From an uncultured Woeseiaceae bacterium (GTDB taxonomy: Bacteria; Pseudomonadota; Gammaproteobacteria; Steroidobacterales; Woeseiaceae): a stretch of 64,000 nucleotides of DNA. The DNA lies in contig CALZJH010000007.1 of assembly GCA_945787845.1 (NCBI GenBank), positions 124,001-188,000 on the forward strand. The letters run 5' to 3'. Shown piece by piece: positions 8,832 to 18,619 of this stretch (its first letter is position 1; each line of letters starts with the position of its first letter). The position numbers and the translations under genes are program-made. A model generated the notes under the pieces. The model was not told the origin of the DNA. It was given only the letters and a program-made list of their open reading frames with translations, and did no database searches.

Positions 8832-8847
8832 AGTGAGGTAACTCACA
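8832..8847 (-). promoter_or_regulatory. CRP/Vfr-like operator upstream of the 56-residue ORF
   Basis: On the minus strand TGTGAGTTACCTCACT matches the CRP consensus TGTGA-N6-TCACA at nine of ten key positions. It is centred about 62 bp before the ATG. A TATTAA-like -10 candidate near 8806-8812 would put the site about 40 bp before the transcription start, the class II activator position. It lies between the tldD stop and the small ORF. Confidence 0.6.
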
Positions 8848-8899
8848 TTGTTGGACACGAAGACGCAAAAAATCGACTTATGTGAAATCTTTTGCGCCG

Positions 8900-10315
8900 T
8901 TATGCGGTGCCGCCGACCGTGAGTTCATCGATTTTGAGCGTCGGCTGGCCCACGCCGACCGGCACCGACTGCCCTTCCTTGCCGCAGGTTCCGACACCCG
9001 TATCCAGCTCGAGATCGCGACCAACCATCGAGATCTTGTTGAGTGCCTCGGGACCGTCACCGATCAACATGGCCCCTTTAACGGGCGTGGTGATCTTGCC
9101 ATTCTCGATCAGGTAGGCCTCACTCGCCGAGAACACGAACTTGCCCGACGTAATGTCCACCTGGCCACCCCCGAAGTTGGGTGCGTACAGGCCCTTGTCG
9201 ACCGACGCGATAATCTCCTCCGGATCGTGCTTGCCTGCCAGCATGTAGGTGTTGGTCATGCGCGGCATTGGAATGTGCGCGAACGACTCGCGTCGGCCAT
9301 TTCCCGTGGGCGCCACACCCATAAGCCTGGCGTTGAGTTTATCCTGCATGTAGCCACACAGAATGCCGTTCTCGACCAGGACCGTGTTTTGTCCGGGCGT
9401 GCCTTCGTCATCGACAGCTAGCGAGCCGCGACGCCCTGCAATCGTGCCGTCATCGACGATCGTGCATTGCTCCGACGCGACCTTCTGGCCCACTTTGCCG
9501 CTGAACGCCGATACGCCTTTGCGGTTGAAGTCACCCTCGAGTCCATGCCCCACGGCCTCGTGCAACAGGATGCCCGGCCAGCCATTGCCGAGCACTACGG
9601 GCATTGTGCCGGCAGGCGCAGGTTGTGCCTCGAGTTGCACGACGGCCTGTCTGACGGCCTCCTGCGCGTATTCGAGCGGCAGGTTACCGTCGAGAAAATA
9701 GCTGAGGTCGGCACGGGCGCCACCGCCTGCATACCCCTGCTCTCGCTGGCCGTCCTGTTCGAGAATCACGCTGACATTGAGCCGGATCAGCGGCCGCACG
9801 TCGGCAGCCATTGTGCCGTCAGAAGCCGCGACCAGCACCAGGTCCTGGCTGCTTGCCATGCTGATGATCACTTGTTCGATACGCTTGTCCATGGCGCGCG
9901 TTGCCGCATCCAGCTCGAGCAACAGTCGCGTTTTTTGTTCGTCGTCGATGCTCGCCGTTGGATCCGACTGCGGATACAGCATGGCCGCATCGCTCCGTTG
10001 CCAGGCCTGCACGGCCTTGTTTTGCCCCTGGCGGGCAATGGCGCGTGCGGCTCCCGCGGCGGACTCGAGCGCCGGCAGTACCAGCTCATCCGAGTAGGCG
10101 AAACCGGTTTTCTCACCGCTGTTGGCGCGCACACCAACGCCCTGGTCCAGGCTGAAACTGCCTTCCCGGATGATGCCGTCCTCAAGCGTCCAGCTTTCCT
10201 GGCGCGATACCTGGAAGTAGAGATCGGCGAAATCGACGCCGCCACGCATCAGGCCGCCCAGTGTGGTCGACAGCGCCTGTTCGCCCAGCCCCGCGGGTTC
10301 CAGCAGGCGGCTCAT
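8900..10315 (-). CDS. tldD: metalloprotease TldD
   Basis: Catalytic subunit of the TldD/PmbA(TldE) protease. 471 residues from ATG 10315; the open frame extends upstream into the preceding gene, but this start gives the family length. It has the zinc motif [16 protein letters not shown] near 255, preceded by [13 protein letters not shown], and the invariant blocks [20 protein letters not shown] near 60, [22 protein letters not shown] near 340 and [10 protein letters not shown]. The C-terminus ends [17 protein letters not shown] as in E. coli. It is the last housekeeping gene of the rng-yhdP-nitrilase-tldD run. A TTG start ten codons upstream cannot be excluded. Confidence 0.95.
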   Translation of the reverse strand: MSRLLEPAGLGEQALSTTLGGLMRGGVDFADLYFQVSRQESWTLEDGIIREGSFSLDQGVGVRANSGEKTGFAYSDELVLPALESAAGAARAIARQGQNKAVQAWQRSDAAMLYPQSDPTASIDDEQKTRLLLELDAATRAMDKRIEQVIISMASSQDLVLVAASDGTMAADVRPLIRLNVSVILEQDGQREQGYAGGGARADLSYFLDGNLPLEYAQEAVRQAVVQLEAQPAPAGTMPVVLGNGWPGILLHEAVGHGLEGDFNRKGVSAFSGKVGQKVASEQCTIVDDGTIAGRRGSLAVDDEGTPGQNTVLVENGILCGYMQDKLNARLMGVAPTGNGRRESFAHIPMPRMTNTYMLAGKHDPEEIIASVDKGLYAPNFGGGQVDITSGKFVFSASEAYLIENGKITTPVKGAMLIGDGPEALNKISMVGRDLELDTGVGTCGKEGQSVPVGVGQPTLKIDELTVGGTA

Positions 10316-10370
10316 GACCGCGTCGATTGAAGAGTGATTACTCAATGTACTGTCCGTCGGTGTTTTACGA

Positions 10371-11186
10371 TTAAACCAGGCGGCGGTTCGCGAGTGCCGG
10401 AAACTCACTGCGAAGGCGTGCCGGCAGTTCGGGATCGATATCCGCGGTGACAACGCAATTGCCTTCGGCCTGCTCTGCCAGGATACGGCCCCAGGGATCG
10501 CAAATCAGTGAGTGTCCGAACGTCGCACGGTCGTCCGGGTGCAGGCCATATTGCCCGGGCGCAATCACATATGCCAGATTTTCTATGGCCCGGGCGCGCA
10601 GTAACGTGTGCCAGTGCGCCGCGCCGGTCGTCGCCGTAAACGCCGCCGGCACCGTGAACACCGTAGCACCCGCGTCCACGAGCTGCCGAAACATCTCCGG
10701 GAACCGCAGGTCGTAGCAGATCGTCAGGCCGACCCGGCCTATCGGCGTGTCGACGGTGATCACGTCATTACCCGGGTACATCGAGCTCGATTCGCGATAT
10801 GACTCCTGCTTGTCGACGAGGTCGACGTCGAACAGGTGAATCTTACGGTACAGCGCCTGCCGCTGGCCTTGCGCGTCGTAGACCGGACAGGCCCCGTAGA
10901 CGCGATCTTCATCGATCGCCGGCGATACCAGTGGCATGCTGCCGCTGATGATCCACAGGCCGTGTTTCGCGGCCTCACCGGAGAGAAACGCCTGGATCGG
11001 CCCGTCGCCGGGTTCTTCGGCATGCCTGGCCTTGTCCTTGCCCCGCTCGGGCATCAGCGCGAAGTTCTCCGGTAACACCGCCAGCGCACATCCATCGCTG
11101 GCGGCTTCGGCCAGCAGGCTGCCCGCAAGTTCGAGATTTGCCGCCACATCCGGACCGCTGTTCATCTGGATCGCCGCTACGCGCAC
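10371..11186 (-). CDS. carbon-nitrogen hydrolase (nitrilase superfamily, Nit2-like)
   Basis: 271 residues from a GTG at 11186, one base after the yhdP stop; GGAG lies ten bases upstream. The nitrilase catalytic triad is visible: Glu in [10 protein letters not shown] near residue 43, Lys in [10 protein letters not shown] near 112, and Cys in [15 protein letters not shown] near 153. The family includes omega-amidases, deaminated-glutathione amidase and other C-N hydrolases. The sequence resembles the YbeM/Nit2 branch commonly found between yhdP and tldD. The exact substrate cannot be read from sequence. Confidence 0.9.
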   Translation of the reverse strand: MRVAAIQMNSGPDVAANLELAGSLLAEAASDGCALAVLPENFALMPERGKDKARHAEEPGDGPIQAFLSGEAAKHGLWIISGSMPLVSPAIDEDRVYGACPVYDAQGQRQALYRKIHLFDVDLVDKQESYRESSSMYPGNDVITVDTPIGRVGLTICYDLRFPEMFRQLVDAGATVFTVPAAFTATTGAAHWHTLLRARAIENLAYVIAPGQYGLHPDDRATFGHSLICDPWGRILAEQAEGNCVVTADIDPELPARLRSEFPALANRRLV

Positions 11187-11187
11187 G

Positions 11188-14100
11188 TTATTGCTGCTCC
11201 GGTTCCGCGAGACAATTAGCCAGGTCGCCATATTGCACGAACTGGTCAGGGTCGATCGCGTCGATGGCGGGCTCATCCCACGGGCCCGCGATGCCGTAAT
11301 ACACCTGTCCAACCGACTGCAGGGGTTTCTTGAAGATCTCTGACAGGATGAGCATGGCTGCCGCACCCGGCGGTCCGCCGACGACGGCACCAACGATGGG
11401 CAGCGTATTGCCCACCTTGGCAGTGATCACGGCTCCCTGCTCGTACTCGCTGTTCGCCAGATCTACCTGGCCCACGATGCCAATCAGAGCGGCAGGTCCC
11501 TCAAGCGACATGTCGCAGGTTGACGCCGTGCCATCCTCAACGCTGAACGTGCCCGCAATACTGTCGTAACGAAACCCCTTGTTGAAGACATCGCGGAAAT
11601 CGAGTGACAGGCGCCGCGGCAACGCCACAAAACTGATCAGCCCGAGCATTCGTCCGGCGCCAGGCTCGACCTCCTCCAACTGTCCGTCCTCGAGGCGCAG
11701 TTGCACATCGCCATCAAGGACGTCGAGGAAACTGCCTCGCGGCCCGCCAGCCCAGCTCATGTCAAAGAGAATCTCCATACTCTTGCCGCTGATGCCCTGC
11801 GCGAAATCCAGCCGCGCCAGCGTCGACCTGACATCGGCGCTGCTCAGCGTTGCGTTCACATAGGTCCGGCTCCCGCGCTCCTCGGCCTCGTCGGCCACCC
11901 AGCGACCCGACCCGACGATGCTGAACGTTTCGTCGATCGCTTCCAGCTTGTCGGTCTCGAGCCCATCCGCGGTGCGTACGAGATTTACCTCGACCGCGCC
12001 GAGGTTGCGACCACCGAGGGCAAAATCTCCGGCCTTCAGCGATATCGGGGGCAGGTTTCTCGGGTCCAGGTTCGATTCGGACGGCGGCGACACCTCATCG
12101 CCCGGCAGGTGCAGGCGCTCCATCTCTATAACCATGGCGCGGTCGGAACCGAAGTCGTAAGGGACAAAGACCGAGCCGACGATGTCCTCTCCTTCAATCT
12201 GAACGAGCCAGTCCCGCGCGCTGCGATCGAGGCGTACCCGGTGGTCCTCGAGATGCTGGCCAATGGCGAACAGGTCATCGACCGCAAGCTCTATCGAGCG
12301 AATACGGTCCGCTGTGCCCACTTCCTTCTCGCCGCCGCGTGACACGCTAAGCCAGTCATCGAGACGCACCGTCGTCGTCGTCCCCCGGATGTGCAGGCCA
12401 CGCGTTTCGGCCGGCCCCATGACCCCGGCCCCAGCCATGAGCACGCCCCGATCGAAATCCCAGGTGTCTTCAGACTTAGTGAAATCCAGGTGCCACGAAA
12501 GGCCGTTCGCCGCCCCGCCTGTCGCTTCGATACTCTCTCCGCCCGGCATGAAACGCAGGTCGGCGTTGAGCTGCATCGCTTCGTCGGCCGCCTTGGCGAC
12601 CGGGTCCGGCAGGTTGAGCGCAAGTCCCTCGAGCGCGCTGGCAAACTGAATCGTAAACGGCTGCGGCGTCTCCTGTCGGCCGCGCGGGAACAGCACCCAT
12701 GCCGTGTAGTCGGACGCACCTTCGATCATGCCTTCGAGCGGAACGCCGAGCTGGTTGATGATCGCGTCGGAAGTGACCACGCCCTCAACCGTCGCGACAG
12801 CAAAGAGGCCAGCGTCTTCCGACCGGTCTATTGCGATATCCACTTCCTGGCCCAGGAACCGACCGCCTAGATTATCGCTTTCAATGTAATCGCGCTGCAC
12901 GCGCACCTCGCCGATCAGGTCTTCGATCGGCGCCGGGAACCCTCCTATCGACAAGGAACCATTGTTGCTGCGCAGCAGGCCATCGATCTCGGCGTCCTTC
13001 GCCCGCCTGAGCGGCACCGTCAGGTCGAACTGGAACGAAGCCTCACCGGCAACGCTCACGCGTTCGAGGTGTCCACCCATGAGCTTGTTGAGGGGACTCT
13101 GCATGGCATATTGACGCATCGTCTCAAGCGTGCCCGTTGTGAGTGCCTTGACCGTCAGCACCGGGTTATACAGGTCCGCGATTTCCACCTCGCTATCGAC
13201 GGCGCTGTTGCCGGCGGTAACCAGGCGATTGCGCACCGAGTAAAGCCGCGTATTGTCGAGTACCATTTCGACATCCGCCCGTCCGATCACCGGCCACCCG
13301 GGCTGAAAGCGCATGGCCAGGTCGCGCACCGATCCTTCGACGAGCAGGTTGCCCTCGTTGCCCCTGAAAAACTGCTTGTTCAACGCCCCGTTCATGCGCA
13401 GTGTGCCGCGCGAGACCGAGCCCTGCAGGAGCGACGTTCGAAGCCACTCACGCAGTTTGGGCTTCATGACCTTGTGCGGCAGGTACGGGTAGGCCGCGGC
13501 CACATCACTTATGCTGAACGAGCTGTTGTAGTCGATGACCGGGGCGGACTGGCCTTTGTAGAACGACAGCTCGCCGCTGCCGCGGCTGTCGATAATCGAG
13601 TTGGAAATTTGCACGCTGTCGGTCGTAAAGCGGGTCAGCTCGTCGCTGCTTCGCCAAATCACCATCCCGTTCAGAACATCGATGTCGATCGGCCCATCCA
13701 TGACGCGCTGCAGCTCGACCAGCATGTCCTCTGACCGGATCTCCACGCGGCCGCCCGACCGGTCCCCGCTGACGTAGCCACTAAAGCCGCGAATGCCAGG
13801 CCGCTTGTCGTCCGCGGCGATACCGACATTGTCGAGGTCGACGGAAATTTCAAAGTAAGGAAGCTCGCTGCCAATCTCGGAAACTGTGAGGTCAAGATCC
13901 CGGATTTCTCCCGTTGGCGCGAGGCCGCGGAGGAGCTCGCGCTGCTTTTCAGGCAGGAGCGGTAACAGCAAAGCGCTGTCTTCGAGGTTTACATACGACG
14001 CCCGTGCGCCTAGCACAACGATATTGCCCTCGGCGTCGGTACTGGCCTCGGCACGCAGTGATGACTCTGGCCATTCGTCACCATTGGTTGCAATGCGCAG

Positions 14101-15024
14101 TTCCTCGGCGGCAACCAGCCAGCCGTCGCGCGAGACGTCGAGTTCGAAGCGGCCTGAAAGGTCAAAAAACCGGTCCGTTACCAGCGATACGTTGGCGAGA
14201 TCCAGGCTGGCCGACGCGTTGCTCATCGATTTGCCTGCCAGCACAAACGAGATATCGGCGTCACCACTGCCTGAAAGCACTCGCCCCTGCACAGCCGGGT
14301 GCAATTCGGACCATCCCGCCAACAGCACATCGTCGGCTTCGACCGTAACGTCCCAGACCCGCTGTTCCTCGGGAAGGTTCAGCATGTGTGTCGCCGACAG
14401 AGTAATGCCTCCGCCCAAATCGTCGGGCAGGCGGACGCCGGCATCGAGCGCGATTCGATTCGCATCGATACTGACCTGCATGCGCGGCACGGTGAAATAC
14501 CGCGGACGTTCATCACCAGGCTGAAGGAAAAGCACCTCGATGTCCTGGCCGACGATTTCCATCTCACCAAGACGCCGCGTTCCGCCGCCCTGCCCCTGCG
14601 GCAATTCATCCAGCGCGTTGCCCTGAATCCACCAACCACCGTCCTCGAGCTGGCGAACTTCGATGCTCGTATCCCGAATCACAACACGATCAACCAGCAC
14701 GGCCTGGTCGAAGAGCAAGCTGCTTACCGAGATGCCGACGCTGACAAGCTCAGCGGCGATGGCCCGCGTCTGAGTATCCGGGTGAATCAGCTCGGTGTCA
14801 TAGAACTCCACCTCGGGCCCGCTAAGTCCCCAGCGAGCGTTCATGCCGGAGAACTGCACCTCCATGCCAATGGCGTTGCTGGCCCAGTTTTCGATGTCGT
14901 CCTGGTATTCCGGCAGACGCGGGAGAAACAGGCGAAACAGGCCCACGAGTATGGCCAGCAGAATCACCATCGTTGCGGCCGTGTAGGCAAAAATTTTGAG
15001 TAATTTTCTGAAGAACTGTTGCAT
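11188..15024 (-). CDS. yhdP: YhdP family AsmA-like envelope lipid-transport protein
   Basis: 1278 residues with one N-terminal transmembrane helix (about 11-33, AYTAATMVILLAILVGLFRL) and a very long periplasmic part rich in beta structure, as in the AsmA-like superfamily with TamB and YdbH. In E. coli these proteins bridge inner and outer membranes and move phospholipids. The C-terminal block (ARMLGLISFVALPRRLSLDF near 1135-1155, then FSVEDGTASTCDMSLEGPAA and the closing hydrophobic GGPPGAAAMLILSEIF) is typical of YhdP. It starts ten bases after the rng stop and is followed by the nitrilase gene with a one-base gap. Confidence 0.93.
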   Translation of the reverse strand: MQQFFRKLLKIFAYTAATMVILLAILVGLFRLFLPRLPEYQDDIENWASNAIGMEVQFSGMNARWGLSGPEVEFYDTELIHPDTQTRAIAAELVSVGISVSSLLFDQAVLVDRVVIRDTSIEVRQLEDGGWWIQGNALDELPQGQGGGTRRLGEMEIVGQDIEVLFLQPGDERPRYFTVPRMQVSIDANRIALDAGVRLPDDLGGGITLSATHMLNLPEEQRVWDVTVEADDVLLAGWSELHPAVQGRVLSGSGDADISFVLAGKSMSNASASLDLANVSLVTDRFFDLSGRFELDVSRDGWLVAAEELRIATNGDEWPESSLRAEASTDAEGNIVVLGARASYVNLEDSALLLPLLPEKQRELLRGLAPTGEIRDLDLTVSEIGSELPYFEISVDLDNVGIAADDKRPGIRGFSGYVSGDRSGGRVEIRSEDMLVELQRVMDGPIDIDVLNGMVIWRSSDELTRFTTDSVQISNSIIDSRGSGELSFYKGQSAPVIDYNSSFSISDVAAAYPYLPHKVMKPKLREWLRTSLLQGSVSRGTLRMNGALNKQFFRGNEGNLLVEGSVRDLAMRFQPGWPVIGRADVEMVLDNTRLYSVRNRLVTAGNSAVDSEVEIADLYNPVLTVKALTTGTLETMRQYAMQSPLNKLMGGHLERVSVAGEASFQFDLTVPLRRAKDAEIDGLLRSNNGSLSIGGFPAPIEDLIGEVRVQRDYIESDNLGGRFLGQEVDIAIDRSEDAGLFAVATVEGVVTSDAIINQLGVPLEGMIEGASDYTAWVLFPRGRQETPQPFTIQFASALEGLALNLPDPVAKAADEAMQLNADLRFMPGGESIEATGGAANGLSWHLDFTKSEDTWDFDRGVLMAGAGVMGPAETRGLHIRGTTTTVRLDDWLSVSRGGEKEVGTADRIRSIELAVDDLFAIGQHLEDHRVRLDRSARDWLVQIEGEDIVGSVFVPYDFGSDRAMVIEMERLHLPGDEVSPPSESNLDPRNLPPISLKAGDFALGGRNLGAVEVNLVRTADGLETDKLEAIDETFSIVGSGRWVADEAEERGSRTYVNATLSSADVRSTLARLDFAQGISGKSMEILFDMSWAGGPRGSFLDVLDGDVQLRLEDGQLEEVEPGAGRMLGLISFVALPRRLSLDFRDVFNKGFRYDSIAGTFSVEDGTASTCDMSLEGPAALIGIVGQVDLANSEYEQGAVITAKVGNTLPIVGAVVGGPPGAAAMLILSEIFKKPLQSVGQVYYGIAGPWDEPAIDAIDPDQFVQYGDLANCLAEPEQQ

Positions 15025-15034
15025 GCGGCCAGGT

Positions 15035-16513
15035 CTACATCAGCACCACGTCGAACTGGGCCTGCAAATACAATGACTCCGTTTGCAGCCGAATCGACTT
15101 GCCGGTTTGCTCCTCCAGTTCCGCCAGGCTGCGCGCCTGTTCGTCGAGCAACAGTTCAATGACCTCCTGTCCGGCCAGCACCATGACCTCGTCAAACTCG
15201 AACTGGCGTGACTGGCGTATGATCTCGCGGAAAATTTCGAAACAGGTCGTTTCGGCCGTCATGACGAAACCGCGCCCTTCGCAGGCCGGGCAGTCCTCAC
15301 ACAACACGTGCTGCAGGCTTTCTCGCGTGCGTTTGCGCGTCATCTCGACCAACCCTAGCGGTGACACAGGGGTAATCTGGTGACGCGCGTGATCGCGTGA
15401 CAGTGCCTGCTCGAGTGCGTGCAGGACGTTTTCGCGATGGTCTTCCTCCTCCATGTCGATGAAATCGATAATGATGATGCCGCCCAGGTTGCGGAGCCGC
15501 AGCTGGCGGGCGATCGCAACGGCCGCCTCCAGGTTGGTTCGGTAGATCGTCTCTTCGAGGTTGCGGTGACCGACATAGCCGCCCGTGTTGACGTCGACCG
15601 TGGTCATCGCTTCCGTCTGGTCGAAGATCAGGTAGCCACCCGACTTGAGCGGGATAGTCCGGTCGAGCGACCGACGAATCTCGTCCTCGATACCGTGCAG
15701 GTCGAAGATCGGCCGGCGCCGCCTGTACAGCTCGATATCGGGCTTCGCGTCGGGCAGGTAGGTTGTCGCAAACTCTTGCATCGCCTCGTAGTCACTCTCC
15801 GAGTCAACGAGGACGTTTTCGACGTCCCCGGTCACCATGTCGCGCAACACGCGCAGCGGCAGTGACAAATCCTCGTGTACCAGGCTTTTTACACTACGTT
15901 TGCTGCACCGTTCCTGAACGACACCCCACAGCCTGAGCAGGTAGCGGAGATCCGCCGCCAGCGCCTCCTGGTCAGCGCCCTCAGCGACCGTGCGGACGAT
16001 GGCGCCGCACTGCAGGTCCTGGTCCGCAAGCAGCTCCTCGACCATGCCGCGCAGGCGGTCGCGCTCTCCCTCATCCTCGATGCGCGCCGAAATCCCGACC
16101 GCGTGGCCGAGCGGCAGCAGGACCAGGTGCCGCGACGGCAGCGTGATGTAGCTCGTCAGTCTCGCACCCTTGTTTCCGAGCGGATCCTTAACGACCTGCA
16201 CCATGATCTCGTCGCCCTCGCGCACCAGTTCGCGGATGTTGCGTTCCTCATCGCCATTTTCCGGCATCCCGGACTTCGCGATGTCCGAGGCGTGCAGAAA
16301 CGCCGTACGCTCGAGCCCAATATCGATGAACGCTGCCTGCATGCCCGGCAATACGCGCAGCACCCTGCCCTTGTAGATGTTGCTGATCAGTCCGCGGCAC
16401 GCGGCGCGCTCCACGTAAACCTCCTGCAGCACACCATTCTCAAGCAACGCCGCACGAATCTCGCTCGACGTTACGTTGATCAGGATCTCTTCTTTTTGGG
16501 ACTCGTCTGTCAT
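15035..16513 (-). CDS. rng: ribonuclease G
   Basis: Endoribonuclease of the RNase E/G family acting in 16S rRNA 5' maturation and mRNA decay. 492 residues from ATG 16513, which shares one base with the maf stop (TAATG). The S1 domain spans about residues 35-120 (SNIYKGRVLRVLPGMQAAF). The catalytic region has TTVDVNTGGYVG near 300 and IIIDFIDMEEEDHR near 344. The zinc-link motif CEDCPACEGRGF is near 400. It has no long C-terminal degradosome scaffold, so it is RNase G rather than RNase E. Confidence 0.95.
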   Translation of the reverse strand: MTDESQKEEILINVTSSEIRAALLENGVLQEVYVERAACRGLISNIYKGRVLRVLPGMQAAFIDIGLERTAFLHASDIAKSGMPENGDEERNIRELVREGDEIMVQVVKDPLGNKGARLTSYITLPSRHLVLLPLGHAVGISARIEDEGERDRLRGMVEELLADQDLQCGAIVRTVAEGADQEALAADLRYLLRLWGVVQERCSKRSVKSLVHEDLSLPLRVLRDMVTGDVENVLVDSESDYEAMQEFATTYLPDAKPDIELYRRRRPIFDLHGIEDEIRRSLDRTIPLKSGGYLIFDQTEAMTTVDVNTGGYVGHRNLEETIYRTNLEAAVAIARQLRLRNLGGIIIIDFIDMEEEDHRENVLHALEQALSRDHARHQITPVSPLGLVEMTRKRTRESLQHVLCEDCPACEGRGFVMTAETTCFEIFREIIRQSRQFEFDEVMVLAGQEVIELLLDEQARSLAELEEQTGKSIRLQTESLYLQAQFDVVLM

Positions 16514-17100
16514 TACTCGTGTCTGCGCAAAACCTCGAACCCGGCATCGCTGAGCAGCGCTACGGTCTCGAATACAGGCAGTCCGACCACATTGGAATAG
16601 CTGCCCTCTATCCGTTCGACAAACACGCCGCCCAGCCCCTGTATGGCGTAGGCGCCGGCTTTGTCGCGGGGTTCCCCACTTTGCCAGTAAGCAAGCGCCT
16701 CGTCGCGACTGATTTCGCGAAAATACACATCTGTTTCTGACAGCGCCGTCCAGGTCTTGTTCTCGCCGCATAACGCGACGCCCGTGACGACCTTGTGCCC
16801 ACGCCCCGACAGCAGCTCCAGCATACGCAGGCAATCTGCCTGGTCCACGGGTTTGCCGAGGGCCTGGCCATCGACGACGACCGCCGTGTCGGCACCGAGG
16901 GCGAGATCCGCAGCGTCGACAATGGCGGCCCCGGCCTTGGCGACCGCAAGGCGTACGACCATGTCGGCGGGCAATTCCGCGTCGAGCGGGGTTTCGTCAA
17001 CATCGACGCTGGCGACTTTGAAGTCGATATCGAGAGCCGCAAGAATCTCGCGTCGCCGTGGCGACGTCGAGGCAAGATGCAGGATGAGCGGCGTGTTCAT
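16513..17100 (-). CDS. maf: Maf-type nucleotide pyrophosphatase (YhdE-like, dTTP/UTP)
   Basis: Hydrolyses non-canonical or excess nucleoside triphosphates to monophosphates. 195 residues from ATG 17100, beginning MNTPLILHLASTSPRRREIL with the phosphate-binding STSPRR motif. GADTAVVVDG near 70 carries the catalytic aspartate, and YAIQGLGGVFVERIEGSYSN near 145-164 is the second conserved block. The gene sits between rlmH and rng as yhdE does near rng in enterics, which favours the dTTP/UTP subgroup. Confidence 0.93.
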   Translation of the reverse strand: MNTPLILHLASTSPRRREILAALDIDFKVASVDVDETPLDAELPADMVVRLAVAKAGAAIVDAADLALGADTAVVVDGQALGKPVDQADCLRMLELLSGRGHKVVTGVALCGENKTWTALSETDVYFREISRDEALAYWQSGEPRDKAGAYAIQGLGGVFVERIEGSYSNVVGLPVFETVALLSDAGFEVLRRHE

Positions 17101-17110
17101 TGCGGCATGG

Positions 17111-17581
17111 TCAGGCACGGTGATAGGGGTGGCCGGTATGCAGCGAATGCGCCCGGTACAGCTGTTCCGCGAACAGCACGCGGGCAAGACCGTGTGGCAG
17201 TGTCAGTTGTGACAGCGACCAGGTGAAATCGGCCCGTCGTTTGCAGGTGTCGGCGACGCCGTCAGGCCCGCCGATGACAAAGCACAGGTCCCGGCCGTCG
17301 GCCTGCCAGCGTGACAGCTGGTCGGCCAGCGCCTTGCTGCTGAGCTGCTTGCCGCGCTCGTCCAGCAACACGACCTGCTCGGACGACTCCAGCTTGCCGA
17401 GAATCAGCTCGCCTTCGGCCTCCATGGCCTGTCGCGACTTGTCGTTCTTGTTGCGGCGCACGGTGGGGATGACGTCGAGCCGGAACTTCCATTCTCTCGG
17501 CAGGCGCTCTGTGTAGGTGCCGAAGGCCTCGTCCACCCAGGACGGCTGGCGATCACCAACGGCCAATAGTCGGATATGCAC
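17111..17581 (-). CDS. rlmH: 23S rRNA pseudouridine(1915) N3-methyltransferase
   Basis: SPOUT-class methyltransferase that modifies pseudouridine 1915 in helix 69 of 23S rRNA on the 70S ribosome. The 156-residue length equals the E. coli protein. Conserved elements are VVLLDERGKQLSSKALADQL near 69-88, the knot glycine loop FVIGGPDGV near 101-109, and the C-terminal LPHGLARVLFAEQLYRAHSL with the terminal GHPYHR. It begins three bases after rsfS. Confidence 0.97.
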   Translation of the reverse strand: MHIRLLAVGDRQPSWVDEAFGTYTERLPREWKFRLDVIPTVRRNKNDKSRQAMEAEGELILGKLESSEQVVLLDERGKQLSSKALADQLSRWQADGRDLCFVIGGPDGVADTCKRRADFTWSLSQLTLPHGLARVLFAEQLYRAHSLHTGHPYHRA

Positions 17582-17584
17582 GGC

Positions 17585-17938
17585 TCAACCGTCGGTTGCC
17601 GTCGCATCCCCTTGCGGGGAGATCGACCAGAGTTTCTCCAGGTTATAGAACTCACGCACCTTCGGGAGCATGACATGCACCAGTGTGTCTCCGAGGTCGA
17701 GCAACACCCACTCGCTCCCGTCCTCACCTTCGATGCCAATCGGGCGGCGACCCGCCGCCTTGGCCTTCTCCGCGACGTTGTCGACAAGCGCTCTGACATG
17801 CCGGTTCGAGGTGCCGCTCGCAATGACCATGTAGTCGGTAACGACGGTCATGTCGCGAACGTCCAGCCTCACGATGTCTTTGGCTTTGACATCGTCCAGC
17901 GCTTCGACGACCAGGTCGGTCAGTGCTTCGCTGTTCAT
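17585..17938 (-). CDS. rsfS: ribosomal silencing factor RsfS
   Basis: 117 residues. RsfS (Iojap/YbeB family) binds uL14 on the 50S subunit and blocks subunit joining during starvation. The family signatures DIVRLDVRDMTVVTDYMVIASG near 21-42, SNRHVRALVDNV and GSEWVLLDLGDTLVHVMLP near 74-92 are clear. It lies between nadD and rlmH, the usual order in Gammaproteobacteria (without cobC between). Confidence 0.96.
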   Translation of the reverse strand: MNSEALTDLVVEALDDVKAKDIVRLDVRDMTVVTDYMVIASGTSNRHVRALVDNVAEKAKAAGRRPIGIEGEDGSEWVLLDLGDTLVHVMLPKVREFYNLEKLWSISPQGDATATDG

Positions 17939-17989
17939 GCGTGGTTCTCTGCGTTGCTCAAATGTTGTCTCCTCGGGTAAACGCTGTAA

Positions 17990-18619
17990 TTAGTAAATCT
18001 TCATGTCCAGGATCGCGTCGCGAACTTCGTCAGGCATCAGGAAACGCGGGTCGCGACCCGCGCCAACAAGCTCCCGGATTTCAGTCGACGCGATCTCAAG
18101 CTGCGTGACTGCGTGAATATGGATGGTTCCATGCGTTGCGTCGTGCAAGTCGTCAACGCGATGCGTGCCGTGTTCGGAAATCAGCTCACCCAGGACACCG
18201 ATGTCCGGCGCCTTCCAGCCGGGTCGATGTGCGACCACAATGTGCGCGACGCCAAGAAGCTCGTCCCACCGGTGCCAGCCAGGCAGGCCAAGAAAAGCAT
18301 CCATGCCCACTATCAGACCGATCGAGCGATCAGGAAATTCCTCGCGCAGCGAATGCAGTGTATCGATCGTGTATGACGGCCCGTCGCGGCGCAGTTCCCG
18401 GTCGTCGGCGACAAACCCCGGCTGGCCCGCAATTGCGCATTCCACCAGGCGCATGCGCTGCTGCGCATTGGCGTAGGTCACACCCCGGTGCGGCGGGTCG
18501 CCGCAGGGAATAAAGCGCACCTCCCCAAACCGCAGAGCCTGCAGCATTTCGAACGCGGAACGCAGGTGACCGTAATGGATGGGGTCGAAGGTGCCGCCGA
18601 ATACGCCGATCGGCTTCAT
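17990..18619 (-). CDS. nadD: nicotinate-nucleotide adenylyltransferase
   Basis: Makes nicotinic acid adenine dinucleotide from NaMN and ATP in NAD synthesis. 209 residues from ATG 18619, overlapping the holA stop by four bases (ATGA). It begins MKPIGVFGGTFDPIHYGHL with the nucleotidyltransferase GGTFDPxHxGH motif. The second signature is ASTEIRELVGAG near 174, equivalent to the ISSTxIR motif. GLIVGMDAFLGLPGWHRWDEL near 105-125 is also typical of NadD. Confidence 0.96.
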   Translation of the reverse strand: MKPIGVFGGTFDPIHYGHLRSAFEMLQALRFGEVRFIPCGDPPHRGVTYANAQQRMRLVECAIAGQPGFVADDRELRRDGPSYTIDTLHSLREEFPDRSIGLIVGMDAFLGLPGWHRWDELLGVAHIVVAHRPGWKAPDIGVLGELISEHGTHRVDDLHDATHGTIHIHAVTQLEIASTEIRELVGAGRDPRFLMPDEVRDAILDMKIY

